Shown here piece after piece: positions 35,575 to 44,449 of a DNA stretch of 64,000 nt. The stretch is from the NCBI RefSeq assembly GCF_011047135.1, contig NZ_CP049255.1, positions 2,294,001 to 2,358,000 of the forward strand, read 5' to 3'. Numbering within the stretch: the first letter of the stretch is position 1; every line of letters begins with the position of its first letter. The stretch comes from Microbacterium endophyticum (lineage in GTDB: Bacteria > Actinomycetota > Actinomycetes > Actinomycetales > Microbacteriaceae). The notes under the pieces were generated by a model. It searched no databases, was not told the DNA's origin, and saw only the letters and a program-made list of their open reading frames with translations. Position numbers and translations under genes: made by a program.

Positions 35575-36966
35575 GTGACTCTCCGGCTATACGACACCAA
35601 GATGCGCTCATTGCGCGATTTCGTGCCGCTCGAAGCTGACTCTGTCTCAGTTTATGTGTGCGGTGCAACGGTGCAATCGGGGCCGCATATCGGGCACCTC
35701 CGTGCGGCTCTCAGCTTCGACATCCTGCGTCGCTGGCTGCAGGATCGCTTTGGTCGCGTCATCTTCGTGCGAAATGTCACCGATATCGATGACAAGGTTC
35801 TCGCCAACGCGACGGATGATGAGCCCTGGTGGGCGCTTGCATATCGAGTTGAACGAGAGTTCACGAGCGCTTATGAGGCCATCGGAATTTTGCCCCCGAC
35901 GTACGAACCGCGCGCAACGGGCAGTATTCCGCAGATGATCGAGCTCATCGCGGAACTCATCGAGCGCGGTCATGCCTATGCTGCCGACGGTGACGTCTAT
36001 TTCGATGTTGCGTCATGGCCGGCATATGGCGAGCTCACCCGCCAGTCCATCGATGCGATGGAACCCGCCGCGGATTCGGATCCGCGCGCAAAGCGTGATC
36101 CTCATGACTTCGCTCTATGGAAGGCGCGTAAAGAGGATGAACCGGGGGATGCCAGTTGGTCATCGCCGTGGGGCATGGGACGGCCAGGGTGGCACATCGA
36201 ATGCTCTGCGATGTCGCGACGTTACCTTGGCTCCGAGTTCGATATCCATGGTGGCGGTCTCGATCTGCGATTCCCGCACCATGAAAATGAGCTTGCGCAG
36301 TCCACCGCCGCCGGAGACGGCTTCGCCCGGTACTGGGTGCACAATGGTCTCCTGACTGTTGGCGATCAGAAGATGTCGAAATCGCTCGGTAATTTCTTGC
36401 TGGCCGCTGATGTGCTGGCCGAGCGGGATCCACTCGTCGTGCGGTACGCGCTAGCGGCAGCGCATTACCGCTCAAGCCTTGACCTGACGCCCGTCTCTTT
36501 CGATGAGGCCTCCGCTGCGCTCGAACGAATCAGCACTTTCGTCAAGCGCTCGATAGCCGCGAACGGGACGGTGTCTGCTGGATCGCTGCCCGACGATTTC
36601 GTACGTGCGATGGATGACGACCTTAACGTTCCGGAGGCTCTCGCCGTCGTGCACCGACTGGTCCGCGAGGGTAATGCTGCCCTTGACGCGGGCGACAAAA
36701 GTGCCGCCGCTGTAGCCGCAGCCGAAGTTACTGGCATGATGGGAACCTTGGGGATTGCTGTCGGCAACGACAGCAACGCGCGAACGGGTGCGGCTGAGGC
36801 ATCCGCTCTTGACGTTTTGGTTCAGAGCATGATCGCTCAACGTGCCGAAGCGCGCGCCGCAAAGGATTGGTCCGCTGCAGATCGTGTCAGAGACGCGATC
36901 GGTGCTGCGGGCATCGTTCTGGAGGACACTCCAGATGGAACTCATTGGAGTATTGATGGCCGGTAA
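35575..36966 (+). CDS. cysS: Cysteinyl-tRNA synthetase
   Basis: 463 aa from GTG 35575. The class I motifs are GPHIGHLR (HIGH box) and [10 protein letters not shown]. Zinc ligands include Cys in [10 protein letters not shown] and WHIECSAMS, and [11 protein letters not shown]. The VQxGPHIGH form identifies CysS rather than the mycothiol ligase MshC. It overlaps rlmB by 11 nt, so the two are coupled. Confidence 0.95.
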   Translation: MTLRLYDTKMRSLRDFVPLEADSVSVYVCGATVQSGPHIGHLRAALSFDILRRWLQDRFGRVIFVRNVTDIDDKVLANATDDEPWWALAYRVEREFTSAYEAIGILPPTYEPRATGSIPQMIELIAELIERGHAYAADGDVYFDVASWPAYGELTRQSIDAMEPAADSDPRAKRDPHDFALWKARKEDEPGDASWSSPWGMGRPGWHIECSAMSRRYLGSEFDIHGGGLDLRFPHHENELAQSTAAGDGFARYWVHNGLLTVGDQKMSKSLGNFLLAADVLAERDPLVVRYALAAAHYRSSLDLTPVSFDEASAALERISTFVKRSIAANGTVSAGSLPDDFVRAMDDDLNVPEALAVVHRLVREGNAALDAGDKSAAAVAAAEVTGMMGTLGIAVGNDSNARTGAAEASALDVLVQSMIAQRAEARAAKDWSAADRVRDAIGAAGIVLEDTPDGTHWSIDGR

Positions 36967-37948
36967 GCCAGGGCGCCCAGGCGCCAGTAAAGGTAACAAG
37001 AAGGGCCCTACAAAGGGCGCGGGCGGAAAGAACAAGCGCTCGCTTGAGGGACGTGGCCCGACGCCTAAGGCCGAGGATCGCGCGTGGCACCCTGCCGGAA
37101 AGCGTAAAGCTGCAGCCGAGCGCTACGCGGCCGCGGGAGGCAAGAAGCCATCTTCCGGCCCTCAGAACTCGCGACCGCGCGCGGCGAAGCGCGACGACGA
37201 CACCGAGATCGTGACGGGCCGCAACTCGGTCCTCGAAGCGCTCCGCGCAAAGATCCCGGCGACCGCTTTCTACATTGCACAGCGCGTCGAGATGGACGAT
37301 CGTGTCAAGGAGATGCTCTCGACCGCGACACAGCGCGGCATCCCCGTCATGGAGGTCACGCGCCCAGAGCTCGACCGCATGGCTGGCTTCGATGGCGTGC
37401 ACCAGGGCGTTGCTATCAAAGTTCCGCCCTACGATTATCCGCACCCTCAAGATGTTCTCGAGAAGATCGTCGACAGCGGCAAGGTGCCCCTCATGGTGGC
37501 GCTCGACGGCATCACCGATCCTCGAAACCTCGGCGCGATCATTCGTTCCACCGGCGCATTCGGTGGACACGCTGTGATTCTTCCCCAGCGTCGCAGCGCG
37601 AGCGTCAACGCCGCCGCGTGGAAGACGAGCGCTGGCGCGGTAGCGCGGGTGCCAGTCGCGCTCGCTCCGAACCTCACAGCGACACTCAAAGACCTCAAGA
37701 AGCAGGGTGTCTTCGTTCTCGGACTCGACGGTGGCGGTGACGTCATGCTCCCCTCGATCGAGCTCGCTGATCGTCCGGTCGTCATCGTCGTCGGCAGCGA
37801 AGGAAAAGGCCTTTCTCGACTCGTTGCCGAAACCTGCGACCAGATCGTTTCGATTCCCATCGAAGCGGCGACTGAATCCTTGAACGCCGGCATTGCGGCA
37901 TCCGTTGCGCTCTACCAGATCGCGACTTTCCGAACCGTCGCGAAGTAA
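36956..37948 (+). CDS. rlmB: 23S rRNA 2'-O-methyltransferase RlmB (TrmH/SpoU family)
   Basis: 330 aa from ATG 36956 with ggag upstream, inside the end of cysS. A basic, disordered N-terminal extension (about residues 1-75, many Lys, Gly and Pro) precedes the substrate-binding domain (VTGRNSVLEALRAK). The SPOUT knot has DGITDPRNLGAIIRSTGAFG, VIVVGSEGKGLSRL and IPIEAATESLNAGIAASVAL. It methylates a guanosine of 23S rRNA (G2251 in E. coli numbering). Confidence 0.93.
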   Translation: MAGKPGRPGASKGNKKGPTKGAGGKNKRSLEGRGPTPKAEDRAWHPAGKRKAAAERYAAAGGKKPSSGPQNSRPRAAKRDDDTEIVTGRNSVLEALRAKIPATAFYIAQRVEMDDRVKEMLSTATQRGIPVMEVTRPELDRMAGFDGVHQGVAIKVPPYDYPHPQDVLEKIVDSGKVPLMVALDGITDPRNLGAIIRSTGAFGGHAVILPQRRSASVNAAAWKTSAGAVARVPVALAPNLTATLKDLKKQGVFVLGLDGGGDVMLPSIELADRPVVIVVGSEGKGLSRLVAETCDQIVSIPIEAATESLNAGIAASVALYQIATFRTVAK

Positions 37949-37958
37949 AGGACGAATC

Positions 37959-38597
37959 ATGACACGCATCGCCGTCATCGGCGGAACCGGTTACGCCGGT
38001 CGCCACATCGTGAGCGAGGCCGTCGACCGTGGGCACACGGTCGTCTCCGTCGCGCGAAACATCGCGGCGGAACGCGTCGCAGGCGCAACCTACGTCGAGG
38101 GCACGCTTCTCGACGTTCCGAGTTTGATCGCCGAGCTTGAGGGCGTTGAGGTGGTCGTCGTGAGTGTCCCCGCGCGCGGTGAGCTCGTCGGTGTGTTGAA
38201 CACAGTTGTCGCTGAACTCGAGGCGCATCTTCCGGCTGATGTCCGCTTCGGCGTCGTCGGTGGGGCTGGCGGCAGTCTCGTCGCCGTCGGTGGCGCGCGC
38301 CTCGTCGACACTGATTTTCCCGAGGACTTCAAGCCCGAGGCCCTCGAGGCAATTGAGGTGCTTGAACACTTGCAGGAGCTTGAATCGGCACGAGACTGGT
38401 TCTTCGTGCACCCGGCAGCCGGGTTCGGCTCTTTCAATCCGGGTGAGCGAACCGGAAGGTACCGAGACGGCGGAGACGTGCTCGTCGTCGACGAGACCGG
38501 CAACTCGTTCATCTCCGGCGAAGACCTTGCGGTGGCCGTCGTTGACGAGATCGAGAGTCCAAAGCACTCGCGCGAGCGCTTCACCGTCGGTTACTGA
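37959..38597 (+). CDS. NAD(P)-binding epimerase-like protein (atypical SDR)
   Basis: 212 aa from ATG 37959, with aaagga upstream. The Rossmann motif GGTGYAGRHIVSEAVDRGH is at residues 8-26. It resembles the NAD(P)H-binding YwnB/Rv-type proteins in which catalytic Tyr-x3-Lys is absent; here none is seen. Function is unknown. It follows rlmB by 10 bp on the same strand. Confidence 0.82.
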   Translation: MTRIAVIGGTGYAGRHIVSEAVDRGHTVVSVARNIAAERVAGATYVEGTLLDVPSLIAELEGVEVVVVSVPARGELVGVLNTVVAELEAHLPADVRFGVVGGAGGSLVAVGGARLVDTDFPEDFKPEALEAIEVLEHLQELESARDWFFVHPAAGFGSFNPGERTGRYRDGGDVLVVDETGNSFISGEDLAVAVVDEIESPKHSRERFTVGY

Positions 38598-38618
38598 GTC
38601 TGATCGACTGACTCGGCC

Positions 38619-39929
38619 TCAGACGAGGTCGCGCCAGTCGATGCTGTCAGCCTCATCATCTTGCTCGAGCGGAGCATCGTCACTGATGATCGGCATCGAC
38701 ACAGTTTCAGTGGGAGGCCCCATCACTGTCGCTTCGTCTCGCCGGAATCGCAAGACGTTCTCGACGTACGAGGTGAGAACCTCAGCAAGCGGCGCAGCCT
38801 TGCCGCGCTCTTGTGACATATACCAACGGTGTTCGAGCACCTGGTGAAAAACCTCGGCAGGTTCGAGCTTTGAGCGCAGGTCGAAGGGGATTGCCTTAAC
38901 GACCGGCTCGAACACGCGGGTGAGCCACTCGTGGGCGACCATCTCTTCGTCGTCGCCGAGTCGCGAGATGCGCGCGCGGAACTCATCGAGATCGTTGAGG
39001 AGACGGCGAGCCTGATTTTCTTCTACGTCGAGGCCCGTTAGTCGCAGCAGTCGGCGCTGATGGTGGCCGGCGTCGACGACCTTCGGCTGAATCGACACCT
39101 TCGTGCCGTCGTTCGTGGTCTCGATCGACATCTCCCCGATGTCGAATCCCAGTTCGTTGAGGCGCTGTACCCGCTCTGTGATGCGCCACGACTCGTTGGC
39201 TGCGAACGTCTCTTGGTCGGTAAGGGCAGCCCAGAGTGCGTGATACGACGACATGATGCCGTCTGCTATCGCGACGGCGTCTATGCCGCCTTCCAATCGT
39301 CCACCGGCTTCAAGATCCATGATCTCGCCCGCGATGTTCGTGCGCGCGACATCAAGATCGTGCATGCGCTGACCTTCGGTGAGGCCGCCTTCGTGCAATT
39401 CGCCGGTCTCGGCGTCGACGAGATAGGCCGCGAAGCTGCCGGCATCCCGGCGAAAGAGTGTGTTCGACAGTGAAACGTCGCCCCAGAAGAAACCCACGTT
39501 GTGGAGTCGCACGAGCAGCAGCGCGAGAGCATCGACAAGACGCGTAGCGGTGTGTGGTCGAAGCACCTGCGTGAACAGTGCGCGGTAGGGGAGTGAGAAC
39601 CGGAGGTGCGCTGTGACGAGAGCCGCCGGAAGCGGCTCGCCAGAGGCATCTGTGCGACCACCGATGACCGCGAATCGATCAACGCACGGCACAGCAAGGC
39701 GCGTGAGATTGCCGAGCATGTCGTATTCGCGCCGTGCCATCTCGGCGGTGGTCTCTTTGATCGCAACGACCCGGCCAGACAGGTTTGCGAAGCGAACGAG
39801 GTGACGCGAAAGACCCTTGGGGAGATACACGATTGCCGAACTCGGCCAATCAGCCAATGGGGTAGCCCACGGCAATGATAGCAAGCCAGGGTCGATCGAA
39901 CTCGCTGTGATCGTCAACGACTTGGGCAT
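38619..39929 (-). CDS. DUF4032 protein with kinase-like fold
   Basis: 436 aa. The middle part contains the kinase-like catalytic pair FFWGDVSLSNTLF and AAYLVDAETGEL, and a lysine in RVVAIKETTAEMARREYDML fits the beta-3 lysine. The C-terminal part (about 280-415) is a helical DUF4032 domain with LEHRWYMSQERGKAAPLAEV. Such proteins resemble LPS/InaA-type kinases. Target is unknown. It is convergent with the NAD-binding gene. Confidence 0.82.
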   Translation of the reverse strand: MPKSLTITASSIDPGLLSLPWATPLADWPSSAIVYLPKGLSRHLVRFANLSGRVVAIKETTAEMARREYDMLGNLTRLAVPCVDRFAVIGGRTDASGEPLPAALVTAHLRFSLPYRALFTQVLRPHTATRLVDALALLLVRLHNVGFFWGDVSLSNTLFRRDAGSFAAYLVDAETGELHEGGLTEGQRMHDLDVARTNIAGEIMDLEAGGRLEGGIDAVAIADGIMSSYHALWAALTDQETFAANESWRITERVQRLNELGFDIGEMSIETTNDGTKVSIQPKVVDAGHHQRRLLRLTGLDVEENQARRLLNDLDEFRARISRLGDDEEMVAHEWLTRVFEPVVKAIPFDLRSKLEPAEVFHQVLEHRWYMSQERGKAAPLAEVLTSYVENVLRFRRDEATVMGPPTETVSMPIISDDAPLEQDDEADSIDWRDLV

Positions 39930-39947
39930 GTGTTCTCCTCTACGTAA

Positions 39948-39985
39948 CGCGCGGCGCGGGGATCAAAGACCCGCCGCGCCGCGCG
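39948..39985. terminator. GC-rich hairpin between ABC ATPase and DUF4032 genes
   Basis: CGCGCGGCGCGG (39948-39959) and CCGCGCCGCGCG (39974-39985) are exact complements with a 14-nt loop. No T-tract is seen. It lies in the 94-bp gap upstream of the DUF4032 start. Confidence 0.5.
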
Positions 39986-39995
39986 TGGAGTAAAT

Positions 39996-40013
39996 GCCCG
40001 ACTACTGTCGGGC
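39996..40013 (-). terminator. Short hairpin directly after the ABC ATPase gene
   Basis: GCCCGAC (39996-40002) pairs with GTCGGGC (40007-40013) around TACT. On the complement it is followed by ATTTA. It lies 10 bp after the stop at 40024 and is a weak terminator candidate. Confidence 0.5.
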
Positions 40014-40023
40014 TGCAACGTGC

Positions 40024-41127
40024 TTACGCCGACGCGATAGCACGGTCGGTGAGGCGGTCGCCCGACTCGAGGTCGAACACGTGCATGTGTCCCGGAACGG
40101 GGCTGAGAACAACTGTCTCGCCACTGTTCGGGTGGTTACGACCGTCGACACGAGCGACAACGTCTGTGCGCTTGCCGTTGATGTCGGCGTGGCCGTAGAG
40201 GTAACCGTCTGCACCGAGTTCTTCAACGAGGTCGACGACAACCGAGAGGCCTTCGCTGCCAGCCGGGTTGAGCTGGATGTCTTCGGGGCGAATACCCACT
40301 GTGACCTCGGAGCTCGATGCGCGACCGATGACGTCGGCCTCGATCGGCACCACGAGGCTACCGAAGGTTACACCGCCCTCTGCGAGGTTTGCGGGGAACA
40401 GGTTCATCGCGGGTGAGCCGATGAAGCCAGCAACGAAGGTGTTGCGGGGCTTCTCGTAAAGGTCACGAGGAGTGCCGACCTGCTGCAGGATGCCATCTTT
40501 CAGCACCGCGATGCGGTCACCCATGGTGAGCGCCTCTGTCTGGTCGTGCGTCACGTAGACAGTGGTGACACCGAGGCGACGCTGGAGCGACGCGATCTGG
40601 GTACGAGTCTGCACACGGAGCTTTGCATCGAGGTTCGACAGCGGCTCATCCATGAGGAAGACCTGGGGCTGACGGACGATTGCACGGCCCATGGCAACAC
40701 GCTGACGCTGACCACCGGAGAGCGCCTTGGGCTTGCGTGTGAGGTATTCCTCAAGGTCGAGGAGCTTGGCAGCCTCGAGAACGCGGGTCGCGCGCTCATC
40801 CTTGCCGATGCCAGCGATCTTGAGCGCGAAGCCCATGTTCTCAGCGACGGTCATGTGGGGATACAGCGCGTAGTTCTGGAAAACCATTGCGATGTCGCGG
40901 TCTTTCGGCGGAACGTCTGTAACGTCACGGTCGCCGATGCGGATGTGACCCGAGTTGACCTCTTCGAGGCCGGCGAGCATTCGCAGCGAGGTGGACTTAC
41001 CGCAACCGGAGGGTCCGACGAGCACGAGGAATTCGCCGTCGCTCACTTCAAGGTTGAGCTTGTCGACGGCGGGGCGAGTTCCGCCCGGGTAAAGCCGAGT
41101 TGCATTGTCAAACGTCACTGACGCCAT
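40024..41127 (-). CDS. MsiK/UgpC-type sugar ABC transporter ATPase, no permease nearby
   Basis: 367 aa from ATG 41127, with GAAGGAGAAG upstream. Walker A is GPSGCGKST, signature LSGGQRQRVAMGRA, Walker B VFLMDEPLSNLDAKL. The C-terminal TOBE region (FIGSPAMNLFPANL and VGIRPEDIQLNPAG) marks the CUT1/MalK group. No permease or binding protein is encoded next to it, so it may serve several distant sugar importers as MsiK does in Streptomyces. Confidence 0.92.
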   Translation of the reverse strand: MASVTFDNATRLYPGGTRPAVDKLNLEVSDGEFLVLVGPSGCGKSTSLRMLAGLEEVNSGHIRIGDRDVTDVPPKDRDIAMVFQNYALYPHMTVAENMGFALKIAGIGKDERATRVLEAAKLLDLEEYLTRKPKALSGGQRQRVAMGRAIVRQPQVFLMDEPLSNLDAKLRVQTRTQIASLQRRLGVTTVYVTHDQTEALTMGDRIAVLKDGILQQVGTPRDLYEKPRNTFVAGFIGSPAMNLFPANLAEGGVTFGSLVVPIEADVIGRASSSEVTVGIRPEDIQLNPAGSEGLSVVVDLVEELGADGYLYGHADINGKRTDVVARVDGRNHPNSGETVVLSPVPGHMHVFDLESGDRLTDRAIASA

Positions 41128-41347
41128 TTTTTCTTCTCCTTCACCGGCAGGTACGTGCCGGACGATCCGTTGTGAGGATTTAACGGGTGTTGCCCGTACG
41201 CCCATCATCGGGCGCTCGTTCATTATGTCATGCGAGAAATTGTCGTGTCTGGGCTTTTCTCAGCCTCTCTGACTACGATCTAAAAGGTCGCGCCTCCCTG
41301 CGCGGCATACCGGTACTCCCGGTTCTCCGCTTGTCTTTCGAGGTTCC

Positions 41348-42295
41348 ATGTCCAGCGACGACCCATCGAACGTGCCCGAAGCACGTGATCGGCGCCACGC
41401 CGTTCGCGAAAAAGCTGCACTGGTGCACGCGAAGCAGACACGTGCGCGCAAGATCCGATTCAGCGTCATCGCTGTGAGCGCTGTCGCTGTCGTCGCACTC
41501 ATCGCGGGTGCCGTGACCTGGACTGTTGTCTCCAACGCCTCGCAGCCGCAGTTGCAGCCGCAGAACACGAACGACGGATTCGTTATCACCGATGTGTCGG
41601 GGGTCACAGGTGTCACCCAGGCGGTTCCAGACCCGGACGAAACCGATAAAGCCGAAGACGAGCCAACCCCCAAGGTCACCAGCGCCGTCGACGAGGTCGA
41701 CATTCGCGTGTACATCGACTACCTGTCGACGGGTGCGCGCGACTTCGAAATGGCGAATGCCCAGCAGCTATCCACGTGGGTCTCCAACGACGTCGCCTCT
41801 CTGACGTATTACCCCGTCGCCATGCTCACGGCGAAGTCGAATGGCACGAAATATTCGTTGCGTGCTGCCAGCGCAGTTGCGTGTGTCGCGACGTACTCTC
41901 CGAACGCAGTTTTCGCTTTCAACCACAACGTGTTGGATAAGCAACCCGCTGAGGCAACCGACGGTCTGAGCGACAGCGACTTGGCAGACATTGCGCAGGC
42001 CTCAGGAGTTTCGAGTCCTAAGCTCGTTCGCTCGTGCATCGAGGACGAGAAATTCGTCTCGTGGGCGCGGTCAGCGACCGATCGAGCTCTGGAGGGTATT
42101 CCTGACACTGATTCTGAGACTCTTACCGGTACTCCTACGATTCTGGTCAACGGTGAGCCCTACCTTGGATCGCTCACCGATCCCAAAGAGTTCTCGCAGT
42201 TCGTGCTGACGGTCGCGAGTGATTCGTACTACACCACCCCGTCTCCGACGCCGTCACCCACTTCGGGTTCGGCGACACCCACTCCCACGCCGTAA
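41348..42295 (+). CDS. Membrane-anchored DsbA/thioredoxin-like protein lacking the CXXC active site
   Basis: 315 aa. The cytoplasmic N-terminus is charged (1-36), one membrane helix follows (38-61), then a linker rich in Asp, Glu and Pro. The thioredoxin-4/DsbA-like domain spans about 115-290. The position of the usual CPYC reads STGA (127-130, in YIDYLSTGARDFEMAN), while the cis-proline loop GTPTILVNG (261-269) is kept. Redox catalysis at the canonical site is therefore unlikely. The tail is Pro/Thr/Ser-rich. Cys179 and Cys230 remain. Confidence 0.82.
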   Translation: MSSDDPSNVPEARDRRHAVREKAALVHAKQTRARKIRFSVIAVSAVAVVALIAGAVTWTVVSNASQPQLQPQNTNDGFVITDVSGVTGVTQAVPDPDETDKAEDEPTPKVTSAVDEVDIRVYIDYLSTGARDFEMANAQQLSTWVSNDVASLTYYPVAMLTAKSNGTKYSLRAASAVACVATYSPNAVFAFNHNVLDKQPAEATDGLSDSDLADIAQASGVSSPKLVRSCIEDEKFVSWARSATDRALEGIPDTDSETLTGTPTILVNGEPYLGSLTDPKEFSQFVLTVASDSYYTTPSPTPSPTSGSATPTPTP

Positions 42296-42332
42296 CGGAT
42301 GGGGCCTGGCACCCAGTAGACTGGATCGCCTT

Positions 42333-42405
42333 GCCGGCTTGGCGCAATTGGTAGCGCACCTAACTTGTAATTAGGGGGTTGCAGGTTCAAGTCCTGTAGC
42401 CGGCA
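42333..42405 (+). tRNA. tRNA-Thr (anticodon UGU)
   Basis: Acceptor GCCGGCT (42333-42339) pairs with AGCCGGC (42398-42404). The anticodon loop is CTTGTAA with TGT at 42366-42368. The T-arm reads GCAGG-TTCAAGT-CCTGT. The discriminator base is A, and CCA is not encoded. Confidence 0.95.
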
Positions 42406-42458
42406 CAACAAACAGACGTTTCGCGTCCTTCCTCGAACCCGCGGGCGAAAGAGGGGCA

Positions 42459-43409
42459 ATGAACAAGCGGATGCCGTCGGCCCTCTCCGTGGGCCTCTCA
42501 CTGGCCGGTGCTGTCGCTGTCGGTGTGTTGACCGCACTTCAGGCGCGATCCAATGGATCGCTCGGGTCTGCGCTGGGTGACGGGCTCGTCGCAGCGTTCA
42601 TCTCGTTCGCTTCGGGCCTCGGCATCGTGCTCGTGCTCTGCCTTGTGTTTCCCTCGGGACGCACCGGCGTGAAAGCGGTAGCGCGGGGGGCTTTTCGCAC
42701 CATCCCGGCCTGGATGATGCTGGGCGGTCTCGCCGGAGCCTTGACCGTTGTGACGCAAAGTCTCACGGTTGCGACCGTGGGCGTCGCGCTGTTCACCGTG
42801 GGAGTTGTCGCGGGTCAAACCGTCAACGGTTTGCTCCTCGACAGGCTCGGCTACGGACCGGCCGGGTTCGTCGCCGTCACTATGCCGCGAGTAGTCGGTG
42901 CGACGTGCGCTGTCGTCGCGGTTGTGCTGTGTGTTGTCGGTGACGGGAGCGCGGGCGATACCTGGTGGATGCTCGTCTTGCCGTTTCTGGCAGGAGCTGG
43001 CATTGCGTGGCAGCAGGCAACGAATGGGCGGCTGAGGCAGCGCATCGACAGCGCACTCGTAGCGACCTTCGTCAATTTTCTGGGCGGCACTCTGGCGCTC
43101 GGAATAATCACGCTCATCCACATCGCGATTTCTGGGCCGCCGACGACGTTTCCCACGAGTCCCTGGGTATACCTCGGAGGTGCGCTCGGCGTGGTCTACA
43201 TCTTCTTGTCGGCGGCTCTCGTGCGCATCACCGGTGTGCTGTTGCTGGGGCTCGGATCGGTCGTGGGTCTCCTGTCGACAGCCGTCGTGCTCGACGTCAT
43301 CTGGCCAGCACCGTCAGGCCCGTCGACACTGTTCGCGATACTCGCAGCCGTTGTCGCACTTATCGGAGTCGGTGTCGCGGCGTTTCCGAAACGTCGCCCG
43401 CGGTACTAG
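42459..43409 (+). CDS. DMT-family transporter (YdcZ/DUF606 type)
   Basis: 316 aa with ten hydrophobic segments in two similar halves, each starting GV-LQARSNGSLG-like or W QQATNGRLRQRI-like. This internal repeat is the mark of YdcZ-type small DMT proteins in fused form. Substrate unknown. The 3' end overlaps the convergent nitroreductase gene by 4 bp. Confidence 0.82.
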   Translation: MNKRMPSALSVGLSLAGAVAVGVLTALQARSNGSLGSALGDGLVAAFISFASGLGIVLVLCLVFPSGRTGVKAVARGAFRTIPAWMMLGGLAGALTVVTQSLTVATVGVALFTVGVVAGQTVNGLLLDRLGYGPAGFVAVTMPRVVGATCAVVAVVLCVVGDGSAGDTWWMLVLPFLAGAGIAWQQATNGRLRQRIDSALVATFVNFLGGTLALGIITLIHIAISGPPTTFPTSPWVYLGGALGVVYIFLSAALVRITGVLLLGLGSVVGLLSTAVVLDVIWPAPSGPSTLFAILAAVVALIGVGVAAFPKRRPRY

Positions 43410-43969
43410 GCCGAAGCGTCGGTTTTCTTTTTTCGTGGCATCCGCGTTAAGAACCGATCGCCGTCGATGGACTTCCGACGACCCGGACGTGTGCGCGGTG
43501 GTTTGCCGCCCACGTACAGCCAGCCCATCAAGGCTTCATTTTTTGCCAACCCGTGCGCTTTAGCGACCGCCTTGCTGCGGGTTGCGCCGCCCGTTCGCCA
43601 GAACACACCCCACCCGGCCTCGTCGAGGAGAAGGCTCAACATGTGAGCGACACCGGCCGCCGTGGCCTCCTGCTCCCAGCGCGGGACCTTTTCGCTTTTT
43701 CCGTAGCTGACGACGACCGCTATCAGCAGAGGCGCACGCATCGGCTTCGTAGACGGATGCTTTTCGCCCTCTGCCTTCGCAAGCGCACGTCCGAGGCGTT
43801 CACGATCGGTGCCTCGCAACTCGATGAGTCGCCACGGGCGGAGCGCTGAGTGGTCGGCTACCGTGCCCGCCGCGGAAACGAAGCCGGCAAGCTCGGCGTG
43901 GTTGGGCGCAGCATCGGTGACGCGCGACAGCGACTTGCGTGCGAGCACGGCATCGAACGCGCCGCTCAC
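43406..43969 (-). CDS. Nitroreductase family protein
   Basis: 187 aa from GTG 43969, overlapping the msrB stop (GTGA). The FMN-binding N-terminal pattern ARKSLSRVT and HSALRPWRLIEL and the C-terminal LDEAGWGVFWRTGG and NEALMGWLYVGGKP fit small YdjA-like nitroreductases. The Arg/Lys-rich tail (RMPRKKK) is unusual. Natural substrate unknown. Co-translated with msrB, which suggests a redox or repair link. Confidence 0.82.
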   Translation of the reverse strand: MSGAFDAVLARKSLSRVTDAAPNHAELAGFVSAAGTVADHSALRPWRLIELRGTDRERLGRALAKAEGEKHPSTKPMRAPLLIAVVVSYGKSEKVPRWEQEATAAGVAHMLSLLLDEAGWGVFWRTGGATRSKAVAKAHGLAKNEALMGWLYVGGKPPRTRPGRRKSIDGDRFLTRMPRKKKTDASA

Positions 43970-44373
43970 GATGCCACCTCAGGACTGAACTCGAGGGCAA
44001 GAGAGTTCATGCAATACCGGTCGCCCGTGGGCGTGCCGAAACCGTCAGGAAAGACATGGCCGAGGTGTGAGCCGCACGAAGCACAGCGCACCTCTGTGCG
44101 CTGCATGCCGTGCGCGTTGTCGTCGATCAGCTCAACGGCATCGGGTCGAACCGACTCGTAGAAGCTCGGCCACCCACAGTGCGAATCGAATTTCGTTCCG
44201 CTCTGAAACAGCTCCGCGCCGCAACCAGCGCAGGTGTAGAGCCCAGCGCGTGCTTCGTCGAGCAGTTCGCCGGTCCAGGGGCGCTCTGTGGCGGCTTCCC
44301 GCAAGACGGCGAATCGATCGGGATCGAGTTCATCGCGCCACTGCGCATCTGACTTGTCGACGGGGTACGTCAT
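43966..44373 (-). CDS. msrB: Peptide-methionine (R)-S-oxide reductase MsrB
   Basis: 135 aa with a strong ribosome binding site (AAGGAGG). Zinc ligands are the pairs CAGC and CASC. The catalytic cysteine is in GDRYCMNSLAL, and the FDSHCGWPSFY and GHVFPDG motifs are complete. It reduces the R epimer of methionine sulfoxide. Confidence 0.96.
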   Translation of the reverse strand: MTYPVDKSDAQWRDELDPDRFAVLREAATERPWTGELLDEARAGLYTCAGCGAELFQSGTKFDSHCGWPSFYESVRPDAVELIDDNAHGMQRTEVRCASCGSHLGHVFPDGFGTPTGDRYCMNSLALEFSPEVAS

Positions 44374-44449
44374 GAAACCTCCTTGGGGCTCTCTCTATTC
44401 AACCCGAGTAGGTGGCAGCTGTCGCCCAGAGTGCGCCGAGAATGGACAT

